Positions 1 through 8,535 of a DNA stretch of 47,188 nt are shown here, one piece after another. The first letter of the stretch is position 1, and each line of letters begins with the position of its first letter. This DNA comes from a bacterium. Its GTDB lineage: Bacteria > Chloroflexota > Anaerolineae > Caldilineales > Caldilineaceae. A program made the position numbers and the translations under genes. Below the pieces are notes generated by a model. It was given only the letters and a program-made list of their open reading frames with translations, was not told where the DNA came from and did not search any database. The DNA is taken from NCBI GenBank assembly GCA_016124945.1, contig WGMT01000018.1, positions 1 to 47,188 on the forward strand, in the 5' to 3' direction.

Positions 1-159
1 AGTTTAGGCCAACTTGCGCAGCCCTTGACTCAGGTAGACAACCCGACTACACTCGGCACCGCCCCTGAGTCCGAAATATGCCCTCAGTTCCGCTCATTCA
101 TTCGCTCTTTCTTTGTCAACATATTTCAGGACTTGACAACTCGTAAAGAGTGTGAGTAA
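1..159 (+). other. Possible 3' end of an unidentified ORF at the left edge
   Basis: Frame 1 is open from the first base for 52 codons and ends with TAA at 157-159 (tail '...FQDLTTRKECE'). I do not recognise the residues and no start is visible, so this could be the truncated end of a gene or chance. The downstream promoter (133-162) overlaps its last codons, which is acceptable for a convergent or tandem arrangement but argues slightly against a long conserved gene. Low confidence. Confidence 0.2.
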
Positions 160-162
160 TAC
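133..162 (+). promoter_or_regulatory. Predicted housekeeping promoter for the first TIM-barrel gene
   Basis: TTGACA at 133-138 and TAATAC at 157-162 are separated by 18 bases. This is a good sigma-70-type match about 100 bases ahead of the ATG at 267. The leader between them holds the short direct repeat at 219-242. Confidence 0.5.
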
Positions 163-218
163 TTGAGTCTCAGCCGTTTTCAACAGACCAATTACGCGAC
201 AATGGGCTCAACGAGATC

Positions 219-242
219 GGTCGTCCGTCGTCGTCCGTCGTC
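219..242 (+). repeat. Short-word direct repeat (GTCCGTCGTC type), single arm
   Basis: The words GTCGTCC/GTCGTC are iterated here, 25 bases ahead of the ATG at 267. The same words recur at 8479-8510 ahead of the aminotransferase. No facing complementary arm is seen. It belongs to the family of short-word intergenic repeats described in the findings. Confidence 0.55.
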
Positions 243-266
243 AACCTCTCCAGAAAGGACTCCCCC

Positions 267-1034
267 ATGCAATTCGGTTGTTGTTGTAGCCTGGATCAAG
301 CCGAAGCAGCAAAGGCTGCCGGCTTTGATTTTGTGGAATGTACCGTCCGCTCGTTGACGCCGGAAGTGGACGAGTTTGCGCCGGTGTTGGCAGCGTACAG
401 TGCGTCGCCGCTGCCGGTGAAGGCGTTTAACGTCTTTTTGCCGGGTGATTTGAAGATCACGGGGCCGAGTGTAGATTGGCCCGCTGTGCAAAACTATGTG
501 GACGAAGCCCTGCGGCGCGTGGACCAGATCGGTGCGCGTGTGGTCGTCTTTGGCAGCGGTGGGGCGCGCAATGTGCCCGACGGTTTCAGCTTCGAAGAGG
601 CCGACGCGCAGTTGAAGCGCTTCCTCTCGATTGTGGCGCAGGCCGCCGAGCCGTTGGGCATCACCGTGGTGATTGAGCCGCTGAACAAACTCGAATCGAA
701 CGTGATCAACAGCGTCCCCGCGGGCGTGGCGCTGGCCGCAGCGGTGGGATCGTCTTCGGTGCAGGTGCTGGCCGATCTCTACCACATGATGATGGACGGC
801 GAAGCGCTGGAACATGTGCGCACCCACGCCCAGTGGATCAAACACATCCACGTGGCCGACAGTGGACGCTTCGCCCCCGGCACAGGAGACTACCCCTACG
901 CCGAATTCTTCGGCATGCTCCACGCCATCGGCTACGACGGCTTCATCTCCGTGGAATGTCGCTGGCGCAACTTTGAAGAAGAAGCGGCGGGTGCGGTGGC
1001 GTATCTCAAAAAAATGTGGGCAGAGACTGGGTGA
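267..1034 (+). CDS. Sugar phosphate isomerase/epimerase-like TIM-barrel protein
   Basis: This 255-residue protein fits the xylose-isomerase-like TIM-barrel superfamily (AP endonuclease 2 fold), whose members interconvert ketoses, aldoses or hydroxypyruvate with a divalent metal. Candidate metal ligands are in the expected order: E137 in 'VIEPLN', D170 and H173 in 'DLYHM', H195 in 'HIHVAD' and E230 near the end. The length resembles hydroxypyruvate isomerase (Hyi). It is cytoplasmic, with no signal peptide. The ATG at 267 follows a GAAAGGA ribosome site, and a promoter is predicted at 133-162. The TGA stop lies inside a short direct repeat (ACTGGGTGACTGGGTTAC). Substrate is unknown; ketose 3-epimerase or hydroxypyruvate isomerase are both possible. 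Confidence 0.8.
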   Translation: MQFGCCCSLDQAEAAKAAGFDFVECTVRSLTPEVDEFAPVLAAYSASPLPVKAFNVFLPGDLKITGPSVDWPAVQNYVDEALRRVDQIGARVVVFGSGGARNVPDGFSFEEADAQLKRFLSIVAQAAEPLGITVVIEPLNKLESNVINSVPAGVALAAAVGSSSVQVLADLYHMMMDGEALEHVRTHAQWIKHIHVADSGRFAPGTGDYPYAEFFGMLHAIGYDGFISVECRWRNFEEEAAGAVAYLKKMWAETG

Positions 1035-1166
1035 CTGGGTTACTGCGATCGTGTTGAGACAGCGGTAGGATGACACGCAAATACTGTGGCTAAGGGATGA
1101 TGGGATGATGAATCTTCCATCATCCATCTACACTATCCCAATCACCAATCACTAATCACCAATCCC
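1024..1166. repeat. Short-word repeat block between two genes
   Basis: The spacer is almost wholly iterated words: GACTGGGT at 1025-1043 (overlapping the stop of the preceding gene), GGATGAT units at 1094-1112 facing CATCATCCATC at 1119-1130, and ATCACCAATCACTAATC-type heptamers at 1140-1166 that run directly into the next ATG at 1167. A ten-base string, GATCGTGTTG (1047-1056), recurs in reverse in the hairpin at 16176-16258. Confidence 0.6.
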
Positions 1167-2168
1167 ATGAAAACCCTCTTTCTCACCAGCCGTAGCCCCC
1201 GTCACCAGCGCCATGCGTTGGAGGCGGCTCCACCGGAGTTGACCATTACCATGCTGCGCGATCCGGATCGGGAGACAATCCTGGCCGAAATTGCAGACGC
1301 CGAGTTCCTCATCACTGAGCGCGCAGGGATCATAGATCAAGGGATCATCGAGGCAGGGCACAAGCTACGGCTGATCCAGCGCCTTGGTTCGCAGACCCAC
1401 GACATTGACGTAGCGGCAGCGGCGCAACGGGGCGTCCCCGTCTGCTATTGGCCGATCCCCGGGGTGATGGCTGTGGCGGAGCACATGCTTTGGCAAATTT
1501 TGGCGCTCACCCGGCGCGCCCACGAAGTGGAAGACGCCGCCCTCTCGCCCGGGGATTGGGGTATCTCCCGCCGTACCGATGAGAACGTCTTTGCATTTAA
1601 TTGGACGAAACGAGTGTCGCCGGTGACGCTGTGGCAGCGCACGGTGGGGATCCTTGGCTTCGGCGAAATCGGCGTGGAGGTGGCGCGGCGACTGCGTGGT
1701 TTTGAGTGCCCTATCCTCTACAACAAACGCAGCCGTCTGCCCGAATCTGTGGAAGTCGCAATGGGGGTGCGCTATGCCGATGCCGCCACCATCCTAGCGC
1801 AGAGTGACGTCCTTTGCTCGCTGCTGCCCTACTTCCCCGAGACCGATCATCTGCTCGCTGCCGCGGCATTTGCACAGATGAAAGCGGGCGCGTTGATCGT
1901 CCACTGCGGCAGCGGCAGCGTCATCGATGAGGATGCGCTGGCCGCGTCCTTGACCGCTGGGCATCTAGGCGGGGCTGCGCTGGACACCTTCGAGTGGGAA
2001 CCGCTACCCGCGGACAGTCTGCTGCGCGTCTTAGCTGCTGATCCGTCGGCCAATGTCGTCCTCACCCCACACACCGCCGCCGTATCGGAGCACCGCAGCC
2101 GCAGCGACGACTATACCAATCTGCGCGCCGTCCTCTCCATTGATCCCTTGCGCTATCGAATTGTTTAG
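1167..2168 (+). CDS. D-isomer-specific 2-hydroxyacid dehydrogenase family protein
   Basis: This 333-residue protein has the layout of NAD-dependent D-2-hydroxyacid dehydrogenases. The Rossmann motif GFGEIG is at 164-169, 'LDTFEWEPL' (E276/E278) supplies the active-site glutamate, and 'LTPHTA' supplies H302. The usual substrate-binding arginine, found in the 'xRGxxVDExAL' motif, appears to be replaced: the matching segment reads 'CGSGSVIDEDAL' with Ser near 249. Activity on ordinary 2-oxoacids is therefore uncertain. No Shine-Dalgarno sequence precedes the ATG, because the heptamer repeat runs straight into it. An intrinsic terminator follows at 2263-2332. Phosphoglycerate- or glyoxylate-type substrates are possible. 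Confidence 0.75.
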   Translation: MKTLFLTSRSPRHQRHALEAAPPELTITMLRDPDRETILAEIADAEFLITERAGIIDQGIIEAGHKLRLIQRLGSQTHDIDVAAAAQRGVPVCYWPIPGVMAVAEHMLWQILALTRRAHEVEDAALSPGDWGISRRTDENVFAFNWTKRVSPVTLWQRTVGILGFGEIGVEVARRLRGFECPILYNKRSRLPESVEVAMGVRYADAATILAQSDVLCSLLPYFPETDHLLAAAAFAQMKAGALIVHCGSGSVIDEDALAASLTAGHLGGAALDTFEWEPLPADSLLRVLAADPSANVVLTPHTAAVSEHRSRSDDYTNLRAVLSIDPLRYRIV

Positions 2169-2262
2169 CCTCGTCCTTTTTCCTTTATATCCATCTCTAT
2201 ATCCTCTAGCCTACCCGGATAGATAGAAATCGGCCCCTGGACGTGATACAGTAATCACGGAA

Positions 2263-2332
2263 GACGGCACAAGTAGTTGGCCTGTTGTACCCCTCCCCCC
2301 GCAACAGGCCAACTACGCCAGCCGGCTTTTTT
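2263..2332 (+). terminator. Intrinsic terminator after the hydroxyacid dehydrogenase gene
   Basis: Arms GTAGTTGGCCTGTTG (2273-2287) and CAACAGGCCAACTAC (2302-2316) pair perfectly over 15 bases. They are flanked by an outer GACGGC/GCCGGC pair (2263-2268 and 2321-2326), and six T follow directly at 2327-2332. It lies about 95 bases beyond the stop of the preceding gene. Confidence 0.75.
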
Positions 2333-2484
2333 ATTTCCAGGACCAAACACGTTTTCCCAAAACACGTTTCCCCACAGTACGAAGTGCAATTTGAAAGCGT
2401 GCTTGTAGAGATGTGACACTCGATTGCAGTGCTTTCTTAATTTTGGAAGAATGTAATCGTTACCGAACGGAAGGGAGACCTCTT

Positions 2485-3498
2485 GTGAGTAACAGACAAA
2501 ACCAGGCTACCCGCTTTGATGCAACCGAAGACGAACGGCTCACCCCTGGACAGGCTGAGGGTGAAGATCGCGACGTCAACGAGTACGCCAGTCAACGGCG
2601 GCATGTGGCAGAACATATCGACGACACCAAAACAAGCAACCAGCAATCAAAGCAATCACCCGGAAACCAGCACGCATACGGTGAACGCAGCCGGCAGATG
2701 GAAGCGCAAGCTGAACGCGTGCGCGGACAACTCCAATCTGGGCTGGATCAGGTGAACCGTGCCATTGAGCAGAATGAAACGACATCGCGCATGCGCAAGC
2801 GCATTGAGTCGATGGCCGCGGAACAGGGGATCAGCTTTAACGATCTCAAGCGCTGGGGCGCCATGATCGGCGGCGGCATGCTCGCCTTCGCCGGGTTGCG
2901 CCGTTCGCTGGGTAGCCTCTCTGTGGCGGGGATTGGCGCAGCCATCTTCTACTGGGGCATGAGTGGGGAGTCTCCACTCAATCTGCTCAAGCAGCGCCGG
3001 CCCACCACCCACCGCGACGCCGAGACACGTATCCGTAATGGTGAGTTCAACACGGCATCTATGTCGGCCCAGCCCAAACTGGTGACCAAGAACATCATTG
3101 TCAAAGCCAGTGTGGACAAAGCGTACGAAATCTGGTCGAACTTTGAGAACTTCCCCAAGTTTATGCAGCATATCCGCTCGGTGTATAAGACGGGCGATGA
3201 ACTCAGCCACTGGGTGATGGAAGGGCCGATGGGCACCAAGATCGAATGGAACGCCCGCACCACCCGCCTCGATCCCAACAAGCGTATCGGTTGGAACAGC
3301 GTCGACGGCGATATCAAAACCAGTGGACAGGTCACCTTCAACAGCCTGCCCGACGAACAGACCGAAGTCACGGTGACGTTGCAATACGTACCGCCGGCAG
3401 GCCTGGCAGGCGAAGTCGTCGCCGAGATCTTCGGCAACCCCGAAGGCAAACTGGCTGAAGATCTACGAAACTTCAAGAAATTCATTGAAAAGAAATGA
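2485..3498 (+). CDS. SRPBCC (polyketide cyclase/dehydrase) domain membrane protein
   Basis: A GTG start at 2485 is chosen because AAGGGAG lies seven bases before it; an upstream in-frame start at 2413 has no such site. The 337-residue product has a polar, Gln/Glu-rich N-terminus with coiled-coil character (about 30-120), a glycine-rich hydrophobic segment (about 125-160, resembling YgaP-type membrane regions) and a C-terminal SRPBCC domain (about 197-337, with 'VDKAYEIWSNFENFPKFM'). Such domains bind lipids or other hydrophobic ligands, and 'cyclase/dehydrase' is only a family label. It is convergent with the dehydrogenase at 3595, and its TGA stop lies inside the repeat arm beginning at 3495. 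Confidence 0.8.
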   Translation: MSNRQNQATRFDATEDERLTPGQAEGEDRDVNEYASQRRHVAEHIDDTKTSNQQSKQSPGNQHAYGERSRQMEAQAERVRGQLQSGLDQVNRAIEQNETTSRMRKRIESMAAEQGISFNDLKRWGAMIGGGMLAFAGLRRSLGSLSVAGIGAAIFYWGMSGESPLNLLKQRRPTTHRDAETRIRNGEFNTASMSAQPKLVTKNIIVKASVDKAYEIWSNFENFPKFMQHIRSVYKTGDELSHWVMEGPMGTKIEWNARTTRLDPNKRIGWNSVDGDIKTSGQVTFNSLPDEQTEVTVTLQYVPPAGLAGEVVAEIFGNPEGKLAEDLRNFKKFIEKK

Positions 3499-3590
3499 AC
3501 GATGAATGAAGAATAAAGAATGGGTAGAGGCGCTTGATCCTCTACCCATTCTTCATTCTTCATTCTTCATTCATCATTCATCATTCATTT
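3495..3590. repeat. Paired-arm short-word hairpin between convergent genes
   Basis: The left arm (3495-3530) iterates GATGAATGAAGAATAAAGAATG-like words and ends GGGTAGAGG. The right arm (3539-3590) starts CCTCTACCC and iterates CATTCTT and CATTCAT words. The loop is only eight bases. The left arm contains the stop codon of the SRPBCC gene, and the right arm ends five bases from the stop of the convergent dehydrogenase gene, so it could serve as a two-way terminator. Bases 3565-3588 match 38334-38357 exactly. Confidence 0.75.
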
Positions 3591-3594
3591 CTCT

Positions 3595-4365
3595 TTACAT
3601 CACCGTCCAGCCACCGTCGATGCTGATCCCCGCGCCGGTGACAAAGCTGGAAGCGTCGCTGGCGAGGAAGACGGCCAGCCCCCCGATTTCGTGGAGTTCT
3701 CCCCACCGTCCTAGCGGCACTTTTTGAATGAAACTCTGGTAGGCCACCGGATCTTCGACCAGCGACGTATTCATCTCCGTCGCGAAAGGACCGGGCAACA
3801 TGGCGTTCACAGTGATGCCATAGGGCGCCCATTCCAGCGCCAGGGCACGTGTCATCTGCAATACGGCTCCCTTGCTGCTGGCATAGGGTGTGCGTTCGGC
3901 GATGGCAATGATCGAGAGCGTCGAGCCGATGTTGATGACGCGTCCGTAACGCTGTTCTTTGAGGTAGGGTGCAGCGGCCCGGCACACAAGCCACATACCG
4001 GTGACATTGGTGTCGAGCACTTCTTGGAATTCGGCCAGTGTCAGTTGATCAATCGGGCCGCGGATGTTGATGCCGGCGTTGTTGACCACGATGTGAATGC
4101 CGCCGAATTCGTCGATCAACTGCGCCATCATCGATTCGACATCGCTGGGATTGGCCACATCGCAGGCATAGCCCACACATTTGCGCCCCGTTGCCTCGCT
4201 GATAGATTGTGCTACTTCTTCGGCGCGGTGGATCGAGCGACTGGTGATCGCTACATTGGCGCCTGCTTCGGCCAAGGCCAATGCCATCTGCCTGCCCAGT
4301 CCGCGGTTGCCACCGGTGACCAGTGCAACTTTCCCATCCAACTTAAACGAATCCAAGATTGGCAT
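3595..4365 (-). CDS. Short-chain dehydrogenase/reductase (SDR), classical type
   Basis: This is an NAD(P)-dependent oxidoreductase of 256 residues, the normal size of a classical SDR. The nucleotide motif TGGNRGLG is at 17-24, NNAG at 95-98, and the catalytic set is N120, S148, Y161 and K165 (YASSK). The start at 4365 is preferred because AAGGAG lies nine bases upstream. An earlier ATG three codons away sits directly on the ribosome site, and the longer reading frame lacks support. The family includes gluconate 5-dehydrogenase and related sugar-acid enzymes. In a window rich in sugar catabolism, a polyol or sugar-acid substrate is likely but not shown. Confidence 0.85.
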   Translation of the reverse strand: MPILDSFKLDGKVALVTGGNRGLGRQMALALAEAGANVAITSRSIHRAEEVAQSISEATGRKCVGYACDVANPSDVESMMAQLIDEFGGIHIVVNNAGINIRGPIDQLTLAEFQEVLDTNVTGMWLVCRAAAPYLKEQRYGRVINIGSTLSIIAIAERTPYASSKGAVLQMTRALALEWAPYGITVNAMLPGPFATEMNTSLVEDPVAYQSFIQKVPLGRWGELHEIGGLAVFLASDASSFVTGAGISIDGGWTVM

Positions 4366-4443
4366 CTCTGCCATCTCCTTTCGGTGTCTTTGTTCCATCC
4401 AAATGATTTTGATCCACGAAGCCACACGAAGATCAGAAAGAAA

Positions 4444-4529
4444 TCCACAGATTACACCGACTAAAGGATTCAGAAAGGGTTTGAAGGCAAATCCTTCTGG
4501 AAATCCTTTCAATCCGTGTAATCTGTGGA
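4444..4529. repeat. Inverted repeat downstream of the PA14 gene
   Basis: The left arm (4444-4470, TCCACAGATTACACCGACT then AAAGGATT) faces the right arm (4502-4529, AATCCTTT then CAATCCGTGTAATCTGTGGA), with an inner CCAGAAGG-type pairing. The word ATCCGTGT(A/C)ATCTGTGGA recurs at 46508-46530. Read on the minus strand it is a likely terminator for the gene ending at 4584. Just upstream, 4418-4436 has the unrelated direct repeat CCACGAAGCCACACGAAG. Confidence 0.6.
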
Positions 4530-4583
4530 CAATCTATTTTTAGTGTGGCTTTACGGATCAGTGATTGTTTCTCTGTTTCAGCA

Positions 4584-5963
4584 CTATTGAGGCTCGAGGC
4601 GCAGCGCATCCCAGAGGACGCGGGTGCTGTCGGTCTCCTCCCCTGTGATGTTCGACAGGGTGATATATTCATTGCTGACGCCGTCAAAAGTATAGACGCC
4701 CAACGACACCCAAAGGCCAGCGTCGCGCTGTTGATCCACCATGCGCAGGGTGTAGCGTCCATTGGCGGCGACCCAGTAGCGTGCTTCCTTGGTGGCCCGC
4801 CCAGCCCGCGGCACAAAGACGAAGATTTCGTAGCGGCCCGGAACGGGCTCCGGCTGCCAGCGCGCCCACACATAATCTGCTTGCCCGCTGCGCAGGTTGG
4901 CCGCTACAAGAAAATCGTCGGCGTAGCCGCTGGTGGCGGGTCGCCATAGATTGTCCGCTCCGCCGCGGCTGAATCCATCGTCACCGTCGTCGACGATAAT
5001 AGCTTCGGCGGACAGCGTCTGCACCTCATCTGGGGTAAGCGTCGGCACGGGCGACGGCGCAGAGGACACTGATAAAGGCTCAATCGAAGGCAGATCGCCC
5101 ACACGTTCCCATGTCAACTCGGCCAGGGCGAAGCCGCTGCGTTCGTAGTATTCCATCACTACATCCAGTGGGCCGCCGGCATGGTCGATGCGGGCCACGA
5201 AGTTGGTAGGTCCTTGATCGCGCCAGCCGTCGAGCACCAATTTGTTGTCTATCTGCAATCGTCCGCCATCGTCGACGCGCATACTAAATGTGTAAATACC
5301 GGGCTGTAACGCAAGTTGACGTGTCCACCGCACCGAGAAATTGTCTACGCCGATGACGCCAGGCTGCGGTGAAGCTGCCCGCAAGTCCAGCGTGATCTCT
5401 TCTTCGTCGCGGTAGAAGGCAGGGGTGCCACTGAGTGTGGGGTTATTGAAATATTCGGCCAGCCAGCCTTTCACCGTGGTTGGGGGGCCGATGTAGGGTT
5501 CCCATGTCACCTGAAGGATGGCGGGACCTGTGCTATCGTAATATTCGACGCGTACTACGTGCGAACCAGCTTCAAGCACAATGTCGCCCAAAAAGACATT
5601 GGCCGTCTGGTTCCACTGGCTTCGCCAGCCGTCCACTACCAGCGTACCGTTCACCCAGATGCGCACGCCGTTGTCTGCCAGTGCTGTAAAGCGGTAGGTG
5701 GCGGCGCGAAGTTGAATGGTCCTCTCCCAGCGGGCAGACCAGTAATCAGAATTGATACCATCCACCGGCGCTGTGTTTGCCCAATCGCGATTGAGATCTT
5801 CACTTTCTGTTTGCTGTACACGGGAAAAGCCAGCAAGGCTGGGGTTGTTCCAGTAGGTGGCACGCCATGCATTGGACGGCGGCGGGTCCTGTGTTTGGGC
5901 GTGAGCGGCCACAGGGAGTAAACAGAGCAAACCGAGCATGATGCCGAATAGTTTGTGAAACAT
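4584..5963 (-). CDS. Exported protein with two PA14 domains and a golvesin/Xly-type C-terminal domain
   Basis: From the start at 5963 the 459-residue product begins with a signal peptide (about 1-22, cleavage after 'AHAQ'); an in-frame extension upstream would bury it. Two PA14-like beta-sandwich domains follow (about 33-155 and 166-286, each with 'DNGVRIWVNG' or 'DDGGRLQIDN' type cores and a closing 'TWE'). A Pro/Ser linker leads to a domain (about 321-459) resembling the golvesin/xanthan-lyase carbohydrate-binding-like module ('IIVDDGDDGFS...'). No catalytic domain is present, so a carbohydrate-binding or cell-surface role is likely. A long inverted repeat lies upstream. Confidence 0.75.
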   Translation of the reverse strand: MFHKLFGIMLGLLCLLPVAAHAQTQDPPPSNAWRATYWNNPSLAGFSRVQQTESEDLNRDWANTAPVDGINSDYWSARWERTIQLRAATYRFTALADNGVRIWVNGTLVVDGWRSQWNQTANVFLGDIVLEAGSHVVRVEYYDSTGPAILQVTWEPYIGPPTTVKGWLAEYFNNPTLSGTPAFYRDEEEITLDLRAASPQPGVIGVDNFSVRWTRQLALQPGIYTFSMRVDDGGRLQIDNKLVLDGWRDQGPTNFVARIDHAGGPLDVVMEYYERSGFALAELTWERVGDLPSIEPLSVSSAPSPVPTLTPDEVQTLSAEAIIVDDGDDGFSRGGADNLWRPATSGYADDFLVAANLRSGQADYVWARWQPEPVPGRYEIFVFVPRAGRATKEARYWVAANGRYTLRMVDQQRDAGLWVSLGVYTFDGVSNEYITLSNITGEETDSTRVLWDALRLEPQ

Positions 5964-5984
5964 GAGGGTGATTCTCTTTCTAGC

Positions 5985-6115
5985 GCGTAGTGCGTGGTGC
6001 GTGAACCAGTTGAGATTCTTGACGCTACACTTGGAATATTTCGGTGCGCATAACACCGCCAATACCCGAATAAAACACCAACTTCCTCTACTGGTACACG
6101 CACCACGCACTACGC
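5985..6115. repeat. Paired-arm short-word hairpin (GCGTAGTGCGTGGTGCGTG)
   Basis: The left arm 5985-6010 and right arm 6090-6115 are complementary over 26 bases with about one mismatch (words GCGTAGT and GCGTGGT, then AACCAGT). They enclose about 80 unique bases. The right arm ends within eight bases of the stop codon of the isomerase gene (6123-6125), which points away from it. The left arm lies close to the start of the PA14 gene. Confidence 0.75.
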
Positions 6116-6122
6116 ACCACGT

Positions 6123-6977
6123 TTATCGTACTTCTTCGCAACCCGTCTCCGCCATCACCTGGCGCAGCTTTTCCACGGCGTAGGTCATGCCGCTCGGTCC
6201 GCTGAAACCAGTACTGTGACCGGCGACAACAAGGTGCGGTTCCAATGCCAGGAAGCCCTGGTAACCGTTTGCGCGCAACTGAGTGAGCAATTCGGGCACT
6301 TGCCCGTCGCCCTCACCCGCCGCGGTGACACTGCCGTCGCTGAGCAGCGCGTCCTTGATGTGGACGTAGCCCACATGTGATCCCAGCAGCGGCCAGCCCC
6401 GGTCGGTGACCTTGGCATCTTCCACCTGGATGAAGTTGGCCGGGTCCCAGGCGAAGCGCATGGCGGGGCTGTCCACCGCAGTGAGGATGGTATGACAGCG
6501 CGCCACCGTGTCGCCGACGATGCCCTTTTCGTTTTCGAGGACAAGTTGCACGTCCGCGGCGACGGCGACGTCGGCGAGCGCTTTCAGCTTGGCGACGGCC
6601 TCGTCGATGTGTTGATCGTAGTGGGCGTTGGTGCTGATGTTCGGTGGGTAGAACGAGAAGACACGGATGGTGCGTGTGGTGCCCAATGCGCGCGCAATCT
6701 CGATCATGCGGTGCAGGTTGGCCACTTCGTTTTCAATCGGATCGGTCAACGGCGACTTGCCGATGGGGCTGCCCAGTCCGCTGACGGCGATGCCGGCGTC
6801 GGCGCACAGTTGGCGTACGCGAGTGACTTCTTCGTCGTTCAGCTTGAGGACATTCTTGCCCCATGCCCCGCGCAGTTCCAGATAGCCCACGTTGAGCTGG
6901 TTGAGTATGCGCAACTGTTCGGCTAGATCGTCGGCGATCTCGTCGCCGAAGGCACTCAGTTTGAAGTAGGCGCTCAT
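6123..6977 (-). CDS. Sugar phosphate isomerase/epimerase-like TIM-barrel protein
   Basis: A 284-residue xylose-isomerase-like TIM-barrel protein, only distantly similar to the one at 267. Putative metal ligands are E148 ('VLENEKG'), D178 ('WDPANF'), H206 ('VHIKDA') and E246 ('LEPH'). Its ATG overlaps the stop of the upstream M20 peptidase gene by four bases, so the two are almost certainly co-transcribed and translationally coupled. The family covers epimerases, isomerases and inosose dehydratases, and the substrate is not evident. Confidence 0.8.
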   Translation of the reverse strand: MSAYFKLSAFGDEIADDLAEQLRILNQLNVGYLELRGAWGKNVLKLNDEEVTRVRQLCADAGIAVSGLGSPIGKSPLTDPIENEVANLHRMIEIARALGTTRTIRVFSFYPPNISTNAHYDQHIDEAVAKLKALADVAVAADVQLVLENEKGIVGDTVARCHTILTAVDSPAMRFAWDPANFIQVEDAKVTDRGWPLLGSHVGYVHIKDALLSDGSVTAAGEGDGQVPELLTQLRANGYQGFLALEPHLVVAGHSTGFSGPSGMTYAVEKLRQVMAETGCEEVR

Positions 6978-8356
6978 GCCACACCTTCCGTTTCGCCAAG
7001 TCGATTGAGCAGTTCGCAGTAGGCTTGTTGTCCTTTGTGGAAGCTGCTCCAGCGGTAGAATTCGTTGGGTGCGTGGATATTTTCATCGTTCAGGCCGAAG
7101 CCCAGCGCCACGGTGGGCAGGTTGAGCGCGTCCATGAAGATGCCAGTGATGGGCACGCTGCCACCGCTGCGCACCTGGTACGGTTCCATGCCGTAGAGCT
7201 TGCGCAGCACATCGCTGACAGCTATATTGCCCGGATGGTCGGCGGGGACGAGGTAGGGCTTGCCGCGGGTGCCCAACACAGTGGTGGAGACGGTCACACC
7301 ACGTGGCGAATTAGCTCGGACATGGGCTTGCAGCAGTTCCACAATATGGGCTGGGTTCTGGTTGGGCACCAGGCGACAGGTGATCTTGGCGTGGGCTTCG
7401 TTGGGCAGCACCGTCTTGATGCCGTCGCCCTGGAAGCCGCCCCAGATGCCGTTGATTTCCAGCGTTGGGCGGATCCAGGCGCGCTCGCGTGTGGTGTAGC
7501 CCGGCTCGCCGAAGGTCTGCTCCAGCCCCAGATCGTCGAGGTAGACTTCCTCGTCGAAGGGGACACGGGCAATAGCGGCCCGTTCTTCGTCGGAGAGTTC
7601 CACCACCTCGTCGTAGAATCCGTCTACGGTGATGCGGCCATGCTGATCGTGCATGGTGTTGAGCAGTTGCACCAGGGCGTGAAGCGGATTCTGAATCGTA
7701 CCGCCCACCATGCCTGAATGCAGATCGCTCTTGGCGCCTTTGACGTCGATCTGGATACCGCAGATGCCGCGCAGCCCCACCATGATTTCCGGTTCCGTCT
7801 CGCTGAACTGGCCGGCGTCGGCGCTGACAGCCAGATCGGCGCTGAAGCGTTCCTTGTGTTTGGGCAAGAAGACGGATAACTCTGGGCTGCCGATCTCTTC
7901 CTGTCCTTCAAAGCAGAATTTGAGGTTTACGGGCAGGCTACCCTGGCTCTTGAGCACTGCCTCCACCGCCAGGATGGGGACAAACATGTTGCCCTTGTCG
8001 TCGGTGGCGCCGCGGGCGTAGATGCGGTCGCCGTCCACCGTCGGCTCGAAGGGTGGGTTCGTCCACAGATGCAGTGGATCGACGGGCTGCACATCGAAAT
8101 GGCCGTAGATGAGGATGGTGGGCTTGTCTTCTGCGTGTAGCCAATCCCCGTAGACGACAGGATGGCCGCCGGTGGGCATGATTTCTACATTCTCAATGCC
8201 GGCCTTGCGCAGCCGATCCGCCACCCATTCCGCCGCTTGTTGCACGTCTTTGGCGTGTTCGGGCAGGGCCGAAATGCTGGGGATGCGCAGAAAATTGAGC
8301 AGTTCGCTGTCGAAGCGCTCCTGATTCTGCGCCAAATAGTCCTTCCAGTCTGACAT
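6974..8356 (-). CDS. M20 family dipeptidase
   Basis: A 460-residue zinc-dependent peptidase of the M20 family (carnosinase/PepV-like dipeptidases). Motifs are in order: H86 and D88 in 'GHFDVQP', D119 in 'GATDDKGN', the general base E153 and ligand E154 in 'EGQEEIGS', and a dimerisation-domain region from about 200 to 310. No signal peptide is present, so it is cytosolic. The ATG at 8356 follows an AAGGAG site. It is the first gene of a two-gene unit with the isomerase at 6123. Whether it cuts dipeptides or another amide is unresolved. Confidence 0.88.
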   Translation of the reverse strand: MSDWKDYLAQNQERFDSELLNFLRIPSISALPEHAKDVQQAAEWVADRLRKAGIENVEIMPTGGHPVVYGDWLHAEDKPTILIYGHFDVQPVDPLHLWTNPPFEPTVDGDRIYARGATDDKGNMFVPILAVEAVLKSQGSLPVNLKFCFEGQEEIGSPELSVFLPKHKERFSADLAVSADAGQFSETEPEIMVGLRGICGIQIDVKGAKSDLHSGMVGGTIQNPLHALVQLLNTMHDQHGRITVDGFYDEVVELSDEERAAIARVPFDEEVYLDDLGLEQTFGEPGYTTRERAWIRPTLEINGIWGGFQGDGIKTVLPNEAHAKITCRLVPNQNPAHIVELLQAHVRANSPRGVTVSTTVLGTRGKPYLVPADHPGNIAVSDVLRKLYGMEPYQVRSGGSVPITGIFMDALNLPTVALGFGLNDENIHAPNEFYRWSSFHKGQQAYCELLNRLGETEGVA

Positions 8357-8478
8357 CTGATTTGCTCCTTATGTTTGGACCCGAAAAGGGTTGACACCGT
8401 CTCGTCATTATCTGCAGAAATCGCGGGAAGGTCAAAGCGCGGTGGTATACTGGTGCTTGCAGTTTGGCAGGCAAACTC

Positions 8479-8510
8479 GTCCGTCGTCCGTCATCTGTCG
8501 TCTGTCGTCG
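8479..8510 (+). repeat. Short-word direct repeat (GTCCGTC/GTCTGTC), single arm
   Basis: Iterated seven-base words GTCCGTC, GTCCGTCATCTGTC and GTCTGTCGTC lie 26 bases before the aminotransferase start. They share words with 219-242. A short AGTTTG/CAAACT hairpin (8461-8477) lies just upstream. Confidence 0.55.
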
Positions 8511-8535
8511 TTTCCACCAGAAAGCCACATGCCCT

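Noticed and set aside
192..1127. 311-codon minus-strand open frame
   Set aside because: It is the mirror of the TIM-barrel gene at 267-1034, which has a ribosome site, catalytic motifs and a promoter. The minus-strand product has no family resemblance.
3506..3727. 73-codon frame across the hairpin at 3495-3590
   Set aside because: Its first half translates the repeat words and its second half is antisense to the SDR gene.
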